The notes under the pieces are model-generated. The model was not told where the DNA came from. It was given only the letters and a program-made list of their open reading frames with translations, and made no database searches. DNA of 64,000 nt from Bradyrhizobium sp. AUGA SZCCT0283 (GTDB lineage Bacteria > Pseudomonadota > Alphaproteobacteria > Rhizobiales > Xanthobacteraceae), in contig NZ_JAFCLU010000027.1 in the NCBI RefSeq assembly GCF_018130385.1, positions 26,617-90,616 on the forward strand, written 5' to 3'. Each line of letters opens with the position of its first letter. Position 1 is the stretch's first letter. Shown piece after piece: positions 36,228-46,196 of this stretch. The translations under genes were made by a program, and so were the position numbers.

Positions 36228-36245
36228 TATGCATAAAGTTGCATA
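36228..36245. promoter_or_regulatory. TATGCA-N6-TGCATA palindrome, probable PadR operator
   Basis: Perfect 6-bp arms TATGCA and TGCATA around the spacer TAAAGT, in the divergent region between padR and the NTF2-like gene. A TTGACA hexamer directly precedes it (36221-36226), so a bound repressor would cover a promoter. PadR sites are usually AT-rich inverted repeats of this size. Confidence 0.5.
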
Positions 36246-36322
36246 TGCGTCAACGCGCATAAGCCCCGGAGAGGTCCATTCCCTTCCCCGGCGCCAGCCC
36301 GTCATCGCCCGCCAGAGGAGAC

Positions 36323-36712
36323 ATGATGACCATGAGCGGCCTCGACAAGTGGTACGGCTACATGAAGTCCCATGACACGGCGGCGCTGTGGGACCTGCTG
36401 CACCCGGATGCGGTGTTCGAAAGCCCCGTCGTCCACGCGCCGCAGCGCGGGCGCGACATCACCTTCAAATATCTGGCGAGCGCCGAGAAGGTGCTTGGCG
36501 GCCCCGGCTTCAAATACACAGGCGAATGGCGCAACGCCAACGGCGTGGTCCTCGAATTCGAAAACGAGATCGAGGGCATCAGGATCAACGGCGTCGACAT
36601 CATCACCTTCAGCGATGACGGTAGGATCACGCATTTCAAGGTGATGGTGCGTCCGCTGAAGGGAATCAATCTGCTGCACCGCTTGATGGGGGAGCAACTC
36701 GCCAAGCAGTGA
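36323..36712 (+). CDS. NTF2-like/SnoaL-like protein
   Basis: A 129-residue single-domain protein from ATG 36323 (other ATGs follow at 36326 and 36335) after a GAGGAG ribosome binding site. The cone-shaped NTF2 fold is suggested by WYGYMKSHDTAALWDLLHPD, AVFESPVVHAPQRGRD and IIFSDDGRI-like spacing (DIITFSDDGRITHFKVMVRP). Such proteins include isomerases, dehydratases and small-molecule binders; no catalytic set is clear. It lies between padR and the acyl-CoA dehydrogenase gene and may be co-transcribed with the latter. Confidence 0.82.
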   Translation: MMTMSGLDKWYGYMKSHDTAALWDLLHPDAVFESPVVHAPQRGRDITFKYLASAEKVLGGPGFKYTGEWRNANGVVLEFENEIEGIRINGVDIITFSDDGRITHFKVMVRPLKGINLLHRLMGEQLAKQ

Positions 36713-36905
36713 CGAGGGTGAGGGAGCAAAGGCCGCGACGATGTCCGGCGCCGTTTATGTCGCAATGGCTGTCCGGATATTTCGCTCACCTGCTCACTCC
36801 CTGGGACTGCCGGAACCGGATAAGGTCTCGTTCCGGAACGCCACGACGAATTTCATTTCAATCGCCTCCACCCCATCTCAAGTCTGCCCCTGCCGGGAGA
36901 ACATC

Positions 36906-38696
36906 ATGCCGATCTACAAAGCCCCCGTGGAAGACGTCACCTTCCTGCTCAATGACGTGTTCCAGATCGATCGCTACGACAATCTGCCCGGGTTCACCGA
37001 CGCCTCCGCCGATGTGCGCGAGGCGATTTTGGGCGAGGCCGCAAAACTCTCCGAGGAGGTATTGCAGCCGCTCAACCGTGTCGGCGATCTCGAAGGCTGC
37101 AAGCGGCATGACGACGGCTCGGTGACGACGCCGAAGGGTTTTAAGGAAGCCTTCAAGCAGGTCGCCGAAGGCGGCTGGCTCGGGCTGTCGGCGCCGGCGG
37201 AATATGGCGGGCAGGGGCTGCCGGTGACGCTGAGCCAGGTCGTCACCGAATTCCAGAGCGCGGCCAACATGGCGTTTTCGATGTATGGCGGCCTGACCAT
37301 GGGCGCCACCGCGGCGCTGATGGTGCATGGCAAGCCCGAGCAGAAGAAGATGTTCGTGCCGAAGATGGTGGCGGGCCAGTGGACCGGCACCATGAACCTC
37401 ACCGAGCCGCAATGCGGCACGGATCTCGGCCTGTTGCGCACCAAGGCGGTCAAGCAGGCCGACGGCAGCTACAAGATCACGGGCACCAAGATATTTATCT
37501 CTGCCGGCGAGCACGACATGGCCGAGAACATCATCCACCTGGTGCTGGCGCGCATTGAAGGCGCGCCCGCCGGCATCAAGGGCGTGTCGCTGTTCGTGGT
37601 GCCGAAGGTGCTGGTCAATGCCGACGGCTCGCTCGGCGCCCGCAACGGCGTGTCCTGCGGCTCGATCGAGCACAAGATGGGCATTCACGGCAATTCCACC
37701 TGCGTGATGAACTACGACAACGCCACCGGCTGGCTGATCGGCGAGGAAAACAAGGGCATGCAGGGCATGTTCGTGATGATGAACGAGGCCCGCCTCGGCG
37801 TCGCCGTGCAGGGCCTCGCGCAGTCCGAGGTCGCCTATCAGAACGCCGTCCAGTATGCGCGCGAGCGGCTGCAGGGCCGTTCCCTGACGGGCGCAAAGGA
37901 GCCGGACAAGGCGGCCGATCCGATCATCGTGCATCCCGATGTGCGTCGCGTGCTGCTCACCATCCGCGCCTTCAACGAGGCGGCGCGCGCCATGGTGGTG
38001 TGGACCGCGCTGAAGAGCGACGTCGCGCACCGATCCAGCGATCCCAAGGACCGCCAGGAAGCCGACGACCATATGGGCCTGATGACGCCGGTCATGAAGG
38101 GCGTGATGACCGATGTCGGCTTCTCCAACGCGGTGCTGGCGCAGCAGATGTATGGCGGCCATGGCTATATCGCCGAACACGGCATGGAGCAGTTCGTGCG
38201 CGATGCCCGCATCGCCATGCTCTATGAGGGCGCCAACGGCATTCAGGCGCTCGATCTGGTCGGCCGCAAGCTGCCGCGCGACGGCGGCCGCGCCGTGATG
38301 GCGTTCTTCGCCGAAGTCGGCGCGTTCGCCAAGGAGCACGGCGGCGACGAGGCGATGAAGCCGTTTGTCACCCCGCTGTCGGCAGCCCTCGGCCATCTGC
38401 AGCAGGCCACCGGCTGGCTGATGCAGAACGCGCTGACAAAACCCGACAATGCCGGCGCCGCCGCCACCGACTACATGCAATTGTTCGGCCTCGTCACCTT
38501 TGCCTATATGTGGGCGCGGATGGCGAAGGTGGCGCAGGACAAGATTGCTGGCGGGGGCGCCACGCCCTATCTGAGCACCAAGCTGGTGACCGGCCGCTTC
38601 TTCATGGAGCGGATGTTGCCGGAAACCCACGTTCATCTTGCGCGCATCCAGACCGGATGCGCGACCACCATGGAATTGGCGGCGGAAGCGTTCTGA
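36906..38696 (+). CDS. Acyl-CoA dehydrogenase with C-terminal extension
   Basis: A 596-residue flavoprotein from ATG 36906 (MPIYKAPVEDVTFLLNDVFQ), the normal length for the long FadE-like acyl-CoA dehydrogenases of proteobacteria. FAD and substrate motifs are MNLTEPQCGTDLGLLRTKA, GTKIFISAGEHDMAENIIHL and YGGHGYIAEHGMEQFVRDAR; the catalytic glutamate is in MLYEGANGIQALDLVGRKL. It catalyses the first step of fatty-acid beta-oxidation. Thiolase and the two-domain FadB-type enzyme follow on the same strand, forming a full beta-oxidation set. Confidence 0.95.
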   Translation: MPIYKAPVEDVTFLLNDVFQIDRYDNLPGFTDASADVREAILGEAAKLSEEVLQPLNRVGDLEGCKRHDDGSVTTPKGFKEAFKQVAEGGWLGLSAPAEYGGQGLPVTLSQVVTEFQSAANMAFSMYGGLTMGATAALMVHGKPEQKKMFVPKMVAGQWTGTMNLTEPQCGTDLGLLRTKAVKQADGSYKITGTKIFISAGEHDMAENIIHLVLARIEGAPAGIKGVSLFVVPKVLVNADGSLGARNGVSCGSIEHKMGIHGNSTCVMNYDNATGWLIGEENKGMQGMFVMMNEARLGVAVQGLAQSEVAYQNAVQYARERLQGRSLTGAKEPDKAADPIIVHPDVRRVLLTIRAFNEAARAMVVWTALKSDVAHRSSDPKDRQEADDHMGLMTPVMKGVMTDVGFSNAVLAQQMYGGHGYIAEHGMEQFVRDARIAMLYEGANGIQALDLVGRKLPRDGGRAVMAFFAEVGAFAKEHGGDEAMKPFVTPLSAALGHLQQATGWLMQNALTKPDNAGAAATDYMQLFGLVTFAYMWARMAKVAQDKIAGGGATPYLSTKLVTGRFFMERMLPETHVHLARIQTGCATTMELAAEAF

Positions 38697-38760
38697 GATT
38701 TTCTGCCGCTTTCGCGTCCTTTCGCTTATAATATTATGATCCTCATACCAGGAGGGCGTC

Positions 38761-39969
<1,209 letters not shown>

Positions 39970-39973
39970 CTGC

Positions 39974-40056
39974 CGTAGGGTGGGTTAGCCGAAGGCGTAA
40001 CCCACCATGCCACGGCGCAAGAAGCGGTGGGTTACGCTTCGCTAACCCACCCTACG
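39974..40056. repeat. Palindromic repeat, family A variant (GTGGGTTAGC type)
   Basis: Terminal arms CGTAGGGTGGGTTAGC and GCTAACCCACCCTACG are perfect 16-bp reverse complements, with inner arms GGCGTAACCCACC and GGTGGGTTACGC. It shares its CGTAGGGTGGG ends with the elements at 3143 and 63663. It lies between the thiolase and FadB-type genes, inside what is probably one operon. Confidence 0.85.
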
Positions 40057-40114
40057 AAATCAAATTCAACCGCCGCGCCTGACATCGGCTGCCGGCATCG
40101 AGGGAGCAACCAAC

Positions 40115-42328
40115 ATGGCCTTCAAGAATTTCAAGCTAGAGACCGACGCCGACGGCATTGCGCTCGTCACCTGGGACATCCCCGGACGCTCGATGAACGT
40201 GCTGGACGAGACCTCGACCGCCGAGCTCGAGGAGATCCTGAAGCAGACCACGGCCGATGCCGCGGTGAAGGGCGTCGTCATCACCTCGAGCAAGGAAGCC
40301 TTTTGCGCCGGCGCCGATCTTTCCATGCTCGAGGGCATGAACGTCGCCTATGCCAAGATGCTGAAGGAGAAGGGCGAGGAGGATGCCAACCAGATGCTGT
40401 TCGAGCAGAGCCGCCGCTTCTCGCTGGTGCTGCGCGGCATCGAAACCTGCGGCAAGCCGTGGGCGGCCGCGATCAACGGGTTGGCGCTCGGCGGCGGTTT
40501 CGAGGTGACGCTGTCCTGCCACTACCGCGTCGCGGCTGAAAATCCCAAGACTCGCCTCGGCCTGCCCGAGGTCAAGGTCGGCCTGTTCCCCGGCGCCGGC
40601 GGCACCCAGCGCGTGCCGCGCCTGGTGCCGCCGCAGGATGCGATGACGATCCTGCTCAAGGGCGATCCGGTCACGGTCGACAAGGCCAAGGCGCTCAACC
40701 TGATCCACGCCATCGTGCCGGCCGCCGACCTGATCAAGGCGGCCAAGGACTGGATCAAGGGTGGCGGCAAGGCGGTCGCGCCCTGGGACGAAAAGGGTTT
40801 CAAGCTGCCGGGCGGACCGGTGTTCTCCAAGGCCGGCATGATGATGTTCCCGGCCGGCAACGCCATCTATCGCCGCGAGACCTACGACAACTACCCGGCC
40901 GCGCGTGCCATCATGAGCTGCGTCTATGAGGGCCTGCAGTTGCCGATCGACGCCGCGCTGCGCGTCGAATCGCGTTACTTCACGAAGGTGCTGCGCTCGA
41001 AGGAAGCGGCGGCGATGATCCGCAGCCTGTTCCTGTCGATGCAGGAGCTGAACAAGGGCGCCCGGCGTCCGCAGAACGTGCCGCCGACCAAGATCAAGAA
41101 GGTTGCCGTGATCGGCGCCGGCTTCATGGGCGCCAGCGTCGGCTACGTCTCTGCGCGTGCCGGCCTCGACGTGGTCCTGATCGACCGCGACCAGGAAAGC
41201 GCCGACAAGGGCAAGGCGCATGCGCAGAAGGTGATCGACGAGCAGGTCGCCAAGGGCCGCGCCAAGGCCGGAGATCGCGACGCGCTGCTGGCGCGCATCA
41301 CGCCGACCGCGGACTATGCCGCATTGAAGGATTGCGACCTCGTCATCGAGGCCGTGTTCGAGGACCGCAAGGTCAAGGCCGAGACCTTTGCCAAGGCGCA
41401 GCAATACCTCAGGGCGGACGCGATCTTCGCTTCCAACACCTCGACGCTGCCGATCACCTCGCTTGCCGAAAGCTTCAAGGAGCAGGGCAAGTTCGTCGGC
41501 ATCCACTTCTTCTCGCCGGTCGAGAAGATGATGCTGGTCGAAATCATCCTCGGCAAGAACACCGGCGACGTAGCCCTCGCCGCCGCGCTCGACTATGTGC
41601 GGGTGATCGGCAAGACGCCGATCGTCGTCAATGACTCCCGCGGCTTCTACGCCAACCGCTGCGTCGGTCGTTACATCGCCGAAGGCAATGAGATGTTCCT
41701 GGAGGGCGTGCCGCCGGCGATGATCGAGAACTGCGCCAAGATGGCCGGCATGCCGGTCGGTCCGCTGTCGCTGTCGGATGAAGTCGCCCTCGACCTCGGC
41801 CTCAAGGTCATCAAGGCGACCGAAGCCGATCTCGGTCCCAACTCGATCAATCCGGATCAGAAGAAGCTGATGGTGGAGCTGGTCGAAAAGCAGGGCCGCC
41901 TGGGGCGCAAGAACAGCAAGGGCTTTTACGACTACCCCGAGAAGGGCAAGGGCCAGAAGAGCCTGTGGCCGGGCCTGTCGGCGCTGCAGCCCAAGCAGCT
42001 CGATCCGGATACGCTCGACATCGAGGAGCTGAAGCAGCGCTTTCTGGTGGTGCAGGCGGTGGAAGCCGCGCGCACGGTCGAGGACCACGTCATCACCGAC
42101 CCTCGCGAGGCCGATGTCGGCTCGATCCTGGGCTTCGGCTTCGCGCCGTTCACCGGCGGCACGCTGTCCTATATCGACTTCATGGGCACGCGGAAGTTCG
42201 TCGAGCTCTGCCACAGGCTGGAAGCCAAATACGGCTCGCGCTTCACTCCGCCGAAACTGCTGGAAGACATGGCGGCGCGGGGCGAGACCTTCTACGGCCG
42301 CTTCCCGCCGAAGAAGGCGGCGGCGTAA
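40115..42328 (+). CDS. Two-domain enoyl-CoA hydratase/3-hydroxyacyl-CoA dehydrogenase (FadB/FadJ type)
   Basis: A 737-residue multifunctional beta-oxidation enzyme. The N-terminal crotonase domain (residues 1-200) has SKEAFCAGADLSMLEG and LPEVKVGLFPGAGGTQRVPR, carrying the two acidic catalytic residues. The dehydrogenase part opens with the NAD-binding motif VAVIGAGFMGASVGYVSARA near residue 330 and continues with FVGIHFFSPVEKMMLVEIIL. A C-terminal 3HCDH domain completes it. It hydrates enoyl-CoA and oxidises the product before thiolase acts. Start ATG 40115 with GAGGGAGC upstream; it is last in the acyl-CoA cluster. Confidence 0.96.
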   Translation: MAFKNFKLETDADGIALVTWDIPGRSMNVLDETSTAELEEILKQTTADAAVKGVVITSSKEAFCAGADLSMLEGMNVAYAKMLKEKGEEDANQMLFEQSRRFSLVLRGIETCGKPWAAAINGLALGGGFEVTLSCHYRVAAENPKTRLGLPEVKVGLFPGAGGTQRVPRLVPPQDAMTILLKGDPVTVDKAKALNLIHAIVPAADLIKAAKDWIKGGGKAVAPWDEKGFKLPGGPVFSKAGMMMFPAGNAIYRRETYDNYPAARAIMSCVYEGLQLPIDAALRVESRYFTKVLRSKEAAAMIRSLFLSMQELNKGARRPQNVPPTKIKKVAVIGAGFMGASVGYVSARAGLDVVLIDRDQESADKGKAHAQKVIDEQVAKGRAKAGDRDALLARITPTADYAALKDCDLVIEAVFEDRKVKAETFAKAQQYLRADAIFASNTSTLPITSLAESFKEQGKFVGIHFFSPVEKMMLVEIILGKNTGDVALAAALDYVRVIGKTPIVVNDSRGFYANRCVGRYIAEGNEMFLEGVPPAMIENCAKMAGMPVGPLSLSDEVALDLGLKVIKATEADLGPNSINPDQKKLMVELVEKQGRLGRKNSKGFYDYPEKGKGQKSLWPGLSALQPKQLDPDTLDIEELKQRFLVVQAVEAARTVEDHVITDPREADVGSILGFGFAPFTGGTLSYIDFMGTRKFVELCHRLEAKYGSRFTPPKLLEDMAARGETFYGRFPPKKAAA

Positions 42329-42388
42329 GGTCCGTACAAGATCTGCCGTCGTCCCAGCGAACTTGGGGGCGACGGTAAGGATTTGTCC

Positions 42389-43015
42389 TCACGCCGGAAC
42401 CGTCCGCGCGACCAGGCGGTTCAGTTCGTCGCGGCTTTGCTCCTTGATGAAATTGACGGCGAATCCGTTCGGAAAATGCCTCACGACGCGGCCAATGCAG
42501 GCGCCGATCGCAAGCGGCGTTCCGGTCGGCGGCTGGATTTCGGCCGACACCGCAACGCCTGACATCGAGACGTCGATGATGTGGCACTCATGAACGCTGC
42601 CGTCGGCGAGTGTCAGGGTGGATTGCGAGGCTTTTGGAACGAAGCGCGGATTCTTCCGGGCATCGCTGATGCTGTAGGGATCCTTGGTCTTTTTCTCCAG
42701 CCAGATGAGCTTTTCCGCGAGCCTGGCGCGCATCGATCGGGTCATCTCGAGTTCGAGCAGGAGACCGCGTGTCGTCGTGTCGCTGATCGTGCCTTCGAAA
42801 TGGCCGAAGTCCCGGAAATAGGAGGTAAGGCTGTCGCCGACCTTGCCGACCACGGGTGCCTCTACCATCATCCGGAACGGGGAAACCCGCGTGGCGCGGC
42901 AGGCGAAGGTGCGAAGCCGGCCCTGCGGGTCGTACCAGTTCGGTAGCACGTAGGTTCCGTCCATCACGAGATCGACGGCGCGTTGTCTCAGGAACCTCTC
43001 GATGGACACGACCAA
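42389..43015 (-). CDS. PilZ domain protein
   Basis: A 208-residue cytoplasmic protein. The C-terminal half is a PilZ c-di-GMP domain with RKNPRFVPK (RxxxR) and HIIDVSMSGVAVSAE ([D/N]xSxxG). The N-terminal half (residues 1-100) shows a similar beta pattern (TFACRATRVSPFRMMVEAPV, GTISDTTTRGLLLELEM) without the full arginine motif, suggesting a degenerate first PilZ-like domain. It would bind c-di-GMP and relay it to a partner, for example in motility or polysaccharide synthesis; no such gene adjoins. Start ATG 43015. Confidence 0.85.
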   Translation of the reverse strand: MVVSIERFLRQRAVDLVMDGTYVLPNWYDPQGRLRTFACRATRVSPFRMMVEAPVVGKVGDSLTSYFRDFGHFEGTISDTTTRGLLLELEMTRSMRARLAEKLIWLEKKTKDPYSISDARKNPRFVPKASQSTLTLADGSVHECHIIDVSMSGVAVSAEIQPPTGTPLAIGACIGRVVRHFPNGFAVNFIKEQSRDELNRLVARTVPA

Positions 43016-43360
43016 GTCCTCACGGAAAAGAGTTTCACCTGCTTCAGCGAACTGTTGACCGATTGAACTTCGTGGTGAGTTCTTGAACGACGGCTTCGGG
43101 CGTTGCCGCCCGGCGTTGATCCTTGGAACTTAGGGACGAATTGCTAAAAAATTTGTAATATCGGGTACCGCCCGCGAAATCGCTGCATCCATTCGCAATT
43201 CATGCGTGTCATCGGCCCGGCGTGTCAGCCTGTGATGGATGCCGGACGTCTGCATCTTCAGCCGCGAAATGAAAACGGGTGAGGAATGCCTCCTCACCCG
43301 CCTGGCTTGCGCGATCTCAGCTCGCTCTTCGAACGAGAGAACCGCGATGAAGCCGTCGTC
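43016..43360. other. Intergenic region upstream of the PilZ gene
   Basis: A 345-base stretch with no convincing gene. The left part should carry the promoter of the leftward PilZ gene, including an AT-rich segment (CTAAAAAATTTGTAATATCG). The right part holds the terminator of the GST gene at 43270-43300. Confidence 0.6.
43270..43300 (-). terminator. Intrinsic terminator downstream of GST gene
   Basis: On the minus strand a perfect 10-bp stem (CGGGTGAGGA and TCCTCACCCG) with a 5-base loop is followed by TTTTC. It lies about 60 bases after the GST stop codon and fits a rho-independent terminator. Confidence 0.75.
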
Positions 43361-43975
43361 TCACGCCGCCTTCATCAGGCCTTCCTTGGTCAGCGCCTCC
43401 TGCACCTTCGGCCGCGCGCCGACGCGGGCCTTGTAGGCCAGCAAGTTCGGCATGTCAGACAGGTCGAATTTCATCCGGTCCGCCCACGACAGCATCGTGA
43501 ACAGATAGCCGTCGGCGACGGTGAAATGGCTGCCCATCAGGTAGTCGCGCCCCGCAAGCTGGCTGTCGACATATTTGAACTTGCCCATCACGCGGTCCTT
43601 GAAGAACGCCTTGGCCTCATCGGCCAGCACCGGCGAGAACATCGGGCCGAAACTCTTGTGCAGTTCCGTGGTGATGAAGTTGAGCCACTCCAGCAGCTTG
43701 TAGCGGTCGGCGCTGTCGCGGGCCGGCGCGAGGTTCTTTCCCGCGGCCTTGTCGGCGATCATCTGGACGATGACCGGCCCCTCGGTGACCAGCTCGCCCG
43801 AATCGAGCGCCAGCACCGGCACCTGGCCCTTCGGATTGACCTTCAAAAAGTCGTCACCGTTCTCCAGCTTCTTGGCGCGCAGGTCGACCTTGACCAGATC
43901 GTAGGGCAGACCGGCCTCGAGAAGCGCGATATGGGGGGATAGCGAGCAGGCGCCCGGGGAATAATACAGTTTCAT
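43361..43975 (-). CDS. Glutathione S-transferase, beta class
   Basis: A 204-residue cytoplasmic enzyme. The thioredoxin-like N-terminal domain has the beta-class catalytic cysteine in YYSPGACSLSPHIALLEAGL, the cis-proline in NPKGQVPVLAL, and the glutathione contact LVTEGPVIVQMIAD; the helical domain contains GRDYLMGSHFTVADGYLF. It conjugates glutathione to electrophiles or reduces disulfides. It is divergent from a MarR gene across two palindromes and is followed by a strong terminator, which points to control by that MarR protein. A glutamate-cysteine ligase gene for glutathione synthesis lies just beyond marR. Confidence 0.96.
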   Translation of the reverse strand: MKLYYSPGACSLSPHIALLEAGLPYDLVKVDLRAKKLENGDDFLKVNPKGQVPVLALDSGELVTEGPVIVQMIADKAAGKNLAPARDSADRYKLLEWLNFITTELHKSFGPMFSPVLADEAKAFFKDRVMGKFKYVDSQLAGRDYLMGSHFTVADGYLFTMLSWADRMKFDLSDMPNLLAYKARVGARPKVQEALTKEGLMKAA

Positions 43976-44011
43976 GGGATTTTTCCTTCCCTCGACATTA
44001 TTGACGGACTG

Positions 44012-44061
44012 ACTAAATGCATCTGCATGGAATAGTCAAGATTGATGCAGCTGCATTTAGT
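44012..44061. promoter_or_regulatory. Paired ATGCAnnTGCAT operators between GST and marR
   Basis: Two 12-bp palindromes, ATGCATCTGCAT (44017-44028) and ATGCAGCTGCAT (44045-44056), lie 28 bp apart centre to centre and are framed by exact inverted arms ACTAAATGCA (44012-44021) and TGCATTTAGT (44052-44061). They sit 16 bases before the marR GTG and 37 before the GST start. This is the layout of a MarR repressor controlling both divergent genes; the binding itself is inference. Confidence 0.75.
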
Positions 44062-44076
44062 GCGGTACACTGATCT

Positions 44077-44586
44077 GTGACAGATACGGACCGGACTATG
44101 AAACGCAAACCATCGACCGAGGCGACCGCCGCCTGGATCCGCCTGATGCGGGTGCAGAGCCGGGTGCTCGATGCTGTCGAGCAGGATCTGAAGAAAGCCG
44201 GCTTTCCGCCGCTGGCCTGGTATGACGCGCTCCTGGAACTGTCGCGCGCGCCGTCCGGCGAGATGCGCCCGGTGGAACTGGAAAAGCAGATGCTGATCCC
44301 GCAATATTCCACCTCGCGGCTGATCGACCGCCTGGTGGATGAGGGCCTGGCGGCGCGGCGCGAATGCAAGATCGACAAGCGCGGCCAGTTCGTGGAGATC
44401 ACCGAGGCCGGGCGCGAGTTGCAGAAGAAAATGTGGAGCGCCTATTCGGCGGCGATCGAAAAGCACGTCGGCTCCAAGCTCTCGGATGCCGACGCCATGA
44501 AGCTTTGCGGTCTGCTCGACCGGCTGGGCTGCTCCTGCTCCGACGTCAAGGCGGCCGCCGCCCGCGACGGCGTGCCGGCGCGATGA
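44077..44586 (+). CDS. MarR family transcriptional regulator
   Basis: A 169-residue winged-helix repressor from GTG 44077 (ATG 44098, MKRKPSTEAT, is an equally plausible start). The DNA-binding core reads RPVELEKQMLIPQYSTSRLI, DRLVDEGLAARRECKIDKRG and VEITEAGRELQKKMW. Cysteines cluster near the C-terminus (CGLLDRLGCSCSDVK), which could sense oxidants or electrophiles. It is divergent from a beta-class GST with paired palindromes between, so it probably represses the GST and itself until an electrophile binds. Confidence 0.93.
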   Translation: MTDTDRTMKRKPSTEATAAWIRLMRVQSRVLDAVEQDLKKAGFPPLAWYDALLELSRAPSGEMRPVELEKQMLIPQYSTSRLIDRLVDEGLAARRECKIDKRGQFVEITEAGRELQKKMWSAYSAAIEKHVGSKLSDADAMKLCGLLDRLGCSCSDVKAAAARDGVPAR

Positions 44587-44682
44587 CGGCTCCTATATGT
44601 TTCGTTGATGCGGACGACGCCGTCCGCATTCCCTTGGCCACACGGCGCGTTCGGTCGAATCGCCAGATATCCGGATTTTTTC

Positions 44683-46053
44683 ATGGCGCGTGACCAGATC
44701 GATATGACGCCGCTGCAATCGCGTGACGAACTCGTCACGTGGTTCGAGGCCGGCATCAAGCCGCCGTCCGAGTTCCGCATCGGCACCGAGCACGAGAAGA
44801 CCCCGTTCACGCTGGAGGGCCATCAGCCCGTGCCCTACGAAGGCGCGCGCGGCATCGGCGCGCTGCTCGAAGGCATGCAGCTCCTGCTCGGCTGGGAGCC
44901 GATCATGGAGCGCGGCAACATCATCGGGCTCTACGACGTCACCGGGGGCGGCGCGATTTCGCTGGAGCCGGGCGGCCAGTTCGAATTGTCGGGCGCGCCG
45001 GTCGAAAACGTGCACCAGACCCAGTCCGAGTTGATGGCGCATCTGGCGCAGGTCCGCGAGATCGCGACGCCCTTGGGAATCGGCTTTCTCGGGCTCGGCA
45101 TGACGCCGTCCTGGTCGCGGGAACAGATCCCGGTGATGCCCAAGGGCCGCTACAAGATCATGACCAACTACATGCCGAAGGTCGGCCAGTACGGCATCGA
45201 CATGATGTACCGGACCTGCACGGTGCAGACCAATCTCGACTTCTCCTCCGAAGCCGACATGGTCAAGAAGCTGCGCGTGTCGATCGCATTGCAGCCGGTG
45301 GCGACCGCCTTGTTTGCCAATTCTCCGTTCACCGAAGGCAAGCCCAACGGCTTCCTGTCGTTCCGCTCCGAGATCTGGCGCGACACCGATAACGCGCGCT
45401 CCGGCATGTTGCCGTGGGTGTTCGAGGACGGCATGGGGTTCGAGCGCTGGGTCGACTACGCGCTCGATGTGCCCATGTATTTCGTCAAGCGCGACGAGAC
45501 CTATATCGATGTCGCCGGCTCGTCGTTCCGCGCCTTCTTCGAGGGCCGCAACAATTCGCTTCCCGGCGAGCGTCCGACGTTGTCGGACTGGGCCAACCAT
45601 CTGTCGACGATTTTCCCGGAAGTCCGCCTGAAGCGTTATCTGGAAATGCGCGGCGCCGACGGCGTGCCGTGGGGCCGGCTGCCGGCGCTGCCGGCGTTCT
45701 GGGTCGGGCTGCTGTATGACGACGAAAGCCTGAACGCGGCCTGGGATCTGGTCAGCCACTGGACCGCGCAGGAGCGTCAGGCATTGCGCGACGACGTGCC
45801 GCGCTTCGGCTTCAAGGCCAGGATCAGGGATCGCTATCTGTTCGAGATCGCGAAGGAGTGCCTGAAGCTGTCGCATGCTGGCTTGCGGCGGCGTGGCCGC
45901 ATCGATCAACTCGGCCGCGACGAGAGCCGCCACCTCGAACCGCTGGAGCGCATCCTCGAATCGGGCCGCACGCCGGCGGAAGAGATGCTGGACAAATTCA
46001 ACGGCGAGTGGGGCGGTTCCGTGGAGCCGGTCTATCAGGAATACGCGTTTTAA
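44683..46053 (+). CDS. gshA: Glutamate-cysteine ligase
   Basis: A 456-residue enzyme from ATG 44683 that makes gamma-glutamylcysteine, the first step in glutathione synthesis. It is of the plant/alphaproteobacterial type: FRIGTEHEKTPFTLEGHQP and YDVTGGGAISLEPGGQFELS carry the glutamate/metal ligands, with MTPSWSREQIPVMPKGRYKI and MYRTCTVQTNLDFSSEADMV following. The frame is open from 44605 but the extra 26 residues are not family-like. It lies 96 bases after marR and close to a GST gene, which suggests a thiol-stress cluster. Confidence 0.95.
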   Translation: MARDQIDMTPLQSRDELVTWFEAGIKPPSEFRIGTEHEKTPFTLEGHQPVPYEGARGIGALLEGMQLLLGWEPIMERGNIIGLYDVTGGGAISLEPGGQFELSGAPVENVHQTQSELMAHLAQVREIATPLGIGFLGLGMTPSWSREQIPVMPKGRYKIMTNYMPKVGQYGIDMMYRTCTVQTNLDFSSEADMVKKLRVSIALQPVATALFANSPFTEGKPNGFLSFRSEIWRDTDNARSGMLPWVFEDGMGFERWVDYALDVPMYFVKRDETYIDVAGSSFRAFFEGRNNSLPGERPTLSDWANHLSTIFPEVRLKRYLEMRGADGVPWGRLPALPAFWVGLLYDDESLNAAWDLVSHWTAQERQALRDDVPRFGFKARIRDRYLFEIAKECLKLSHAGLRRRGRIDQLGRDESRHLEPLERILESGRTPAEEMLDKFNGEWGGSVEPVYQEYAF

Positions 46054-46196
46054 TTTAACGGGTTGCTTAACCTTTGGGCCGTTCATCCACCGTACAGGTT
46101 GATGGCGCTCAAATGGCGCTCCGATCAAAGAGATAGGGCGGGACGATGATTTGAGGTCATCCCGTTCTGAAAGCGCGCATTCGAAAGCAACCGTGC

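Noticed and set aside
40136..42214. Reverse open frame (about 692 codons) opposite the FadB-type gene
   Set aside because: Same cause; composition rich in Arg, His and Gly with no family features.
42340..42378. Possible fourth family B repeat after the FadB-type gene
   Set aside because: Only one degraded half-site (GTCGTCCCAGCGAACTTGGG) is present, so I list it as a remnant in the family B finding, not as a feature.
44593..46128. Reverse open frame opposite gshA
   Set aside because: Shadow of a confident gene; no ribosome binding site or family features.
46130..46170. Hairpin GCGGGACGATGATTTGAGGTCATCCCG before the PAN gene, cut here to its ends GGGACGATG and GGTCATCCC
   Set aside because: Stem is mismatched and short; not convincing as a riboswitch or terminator.
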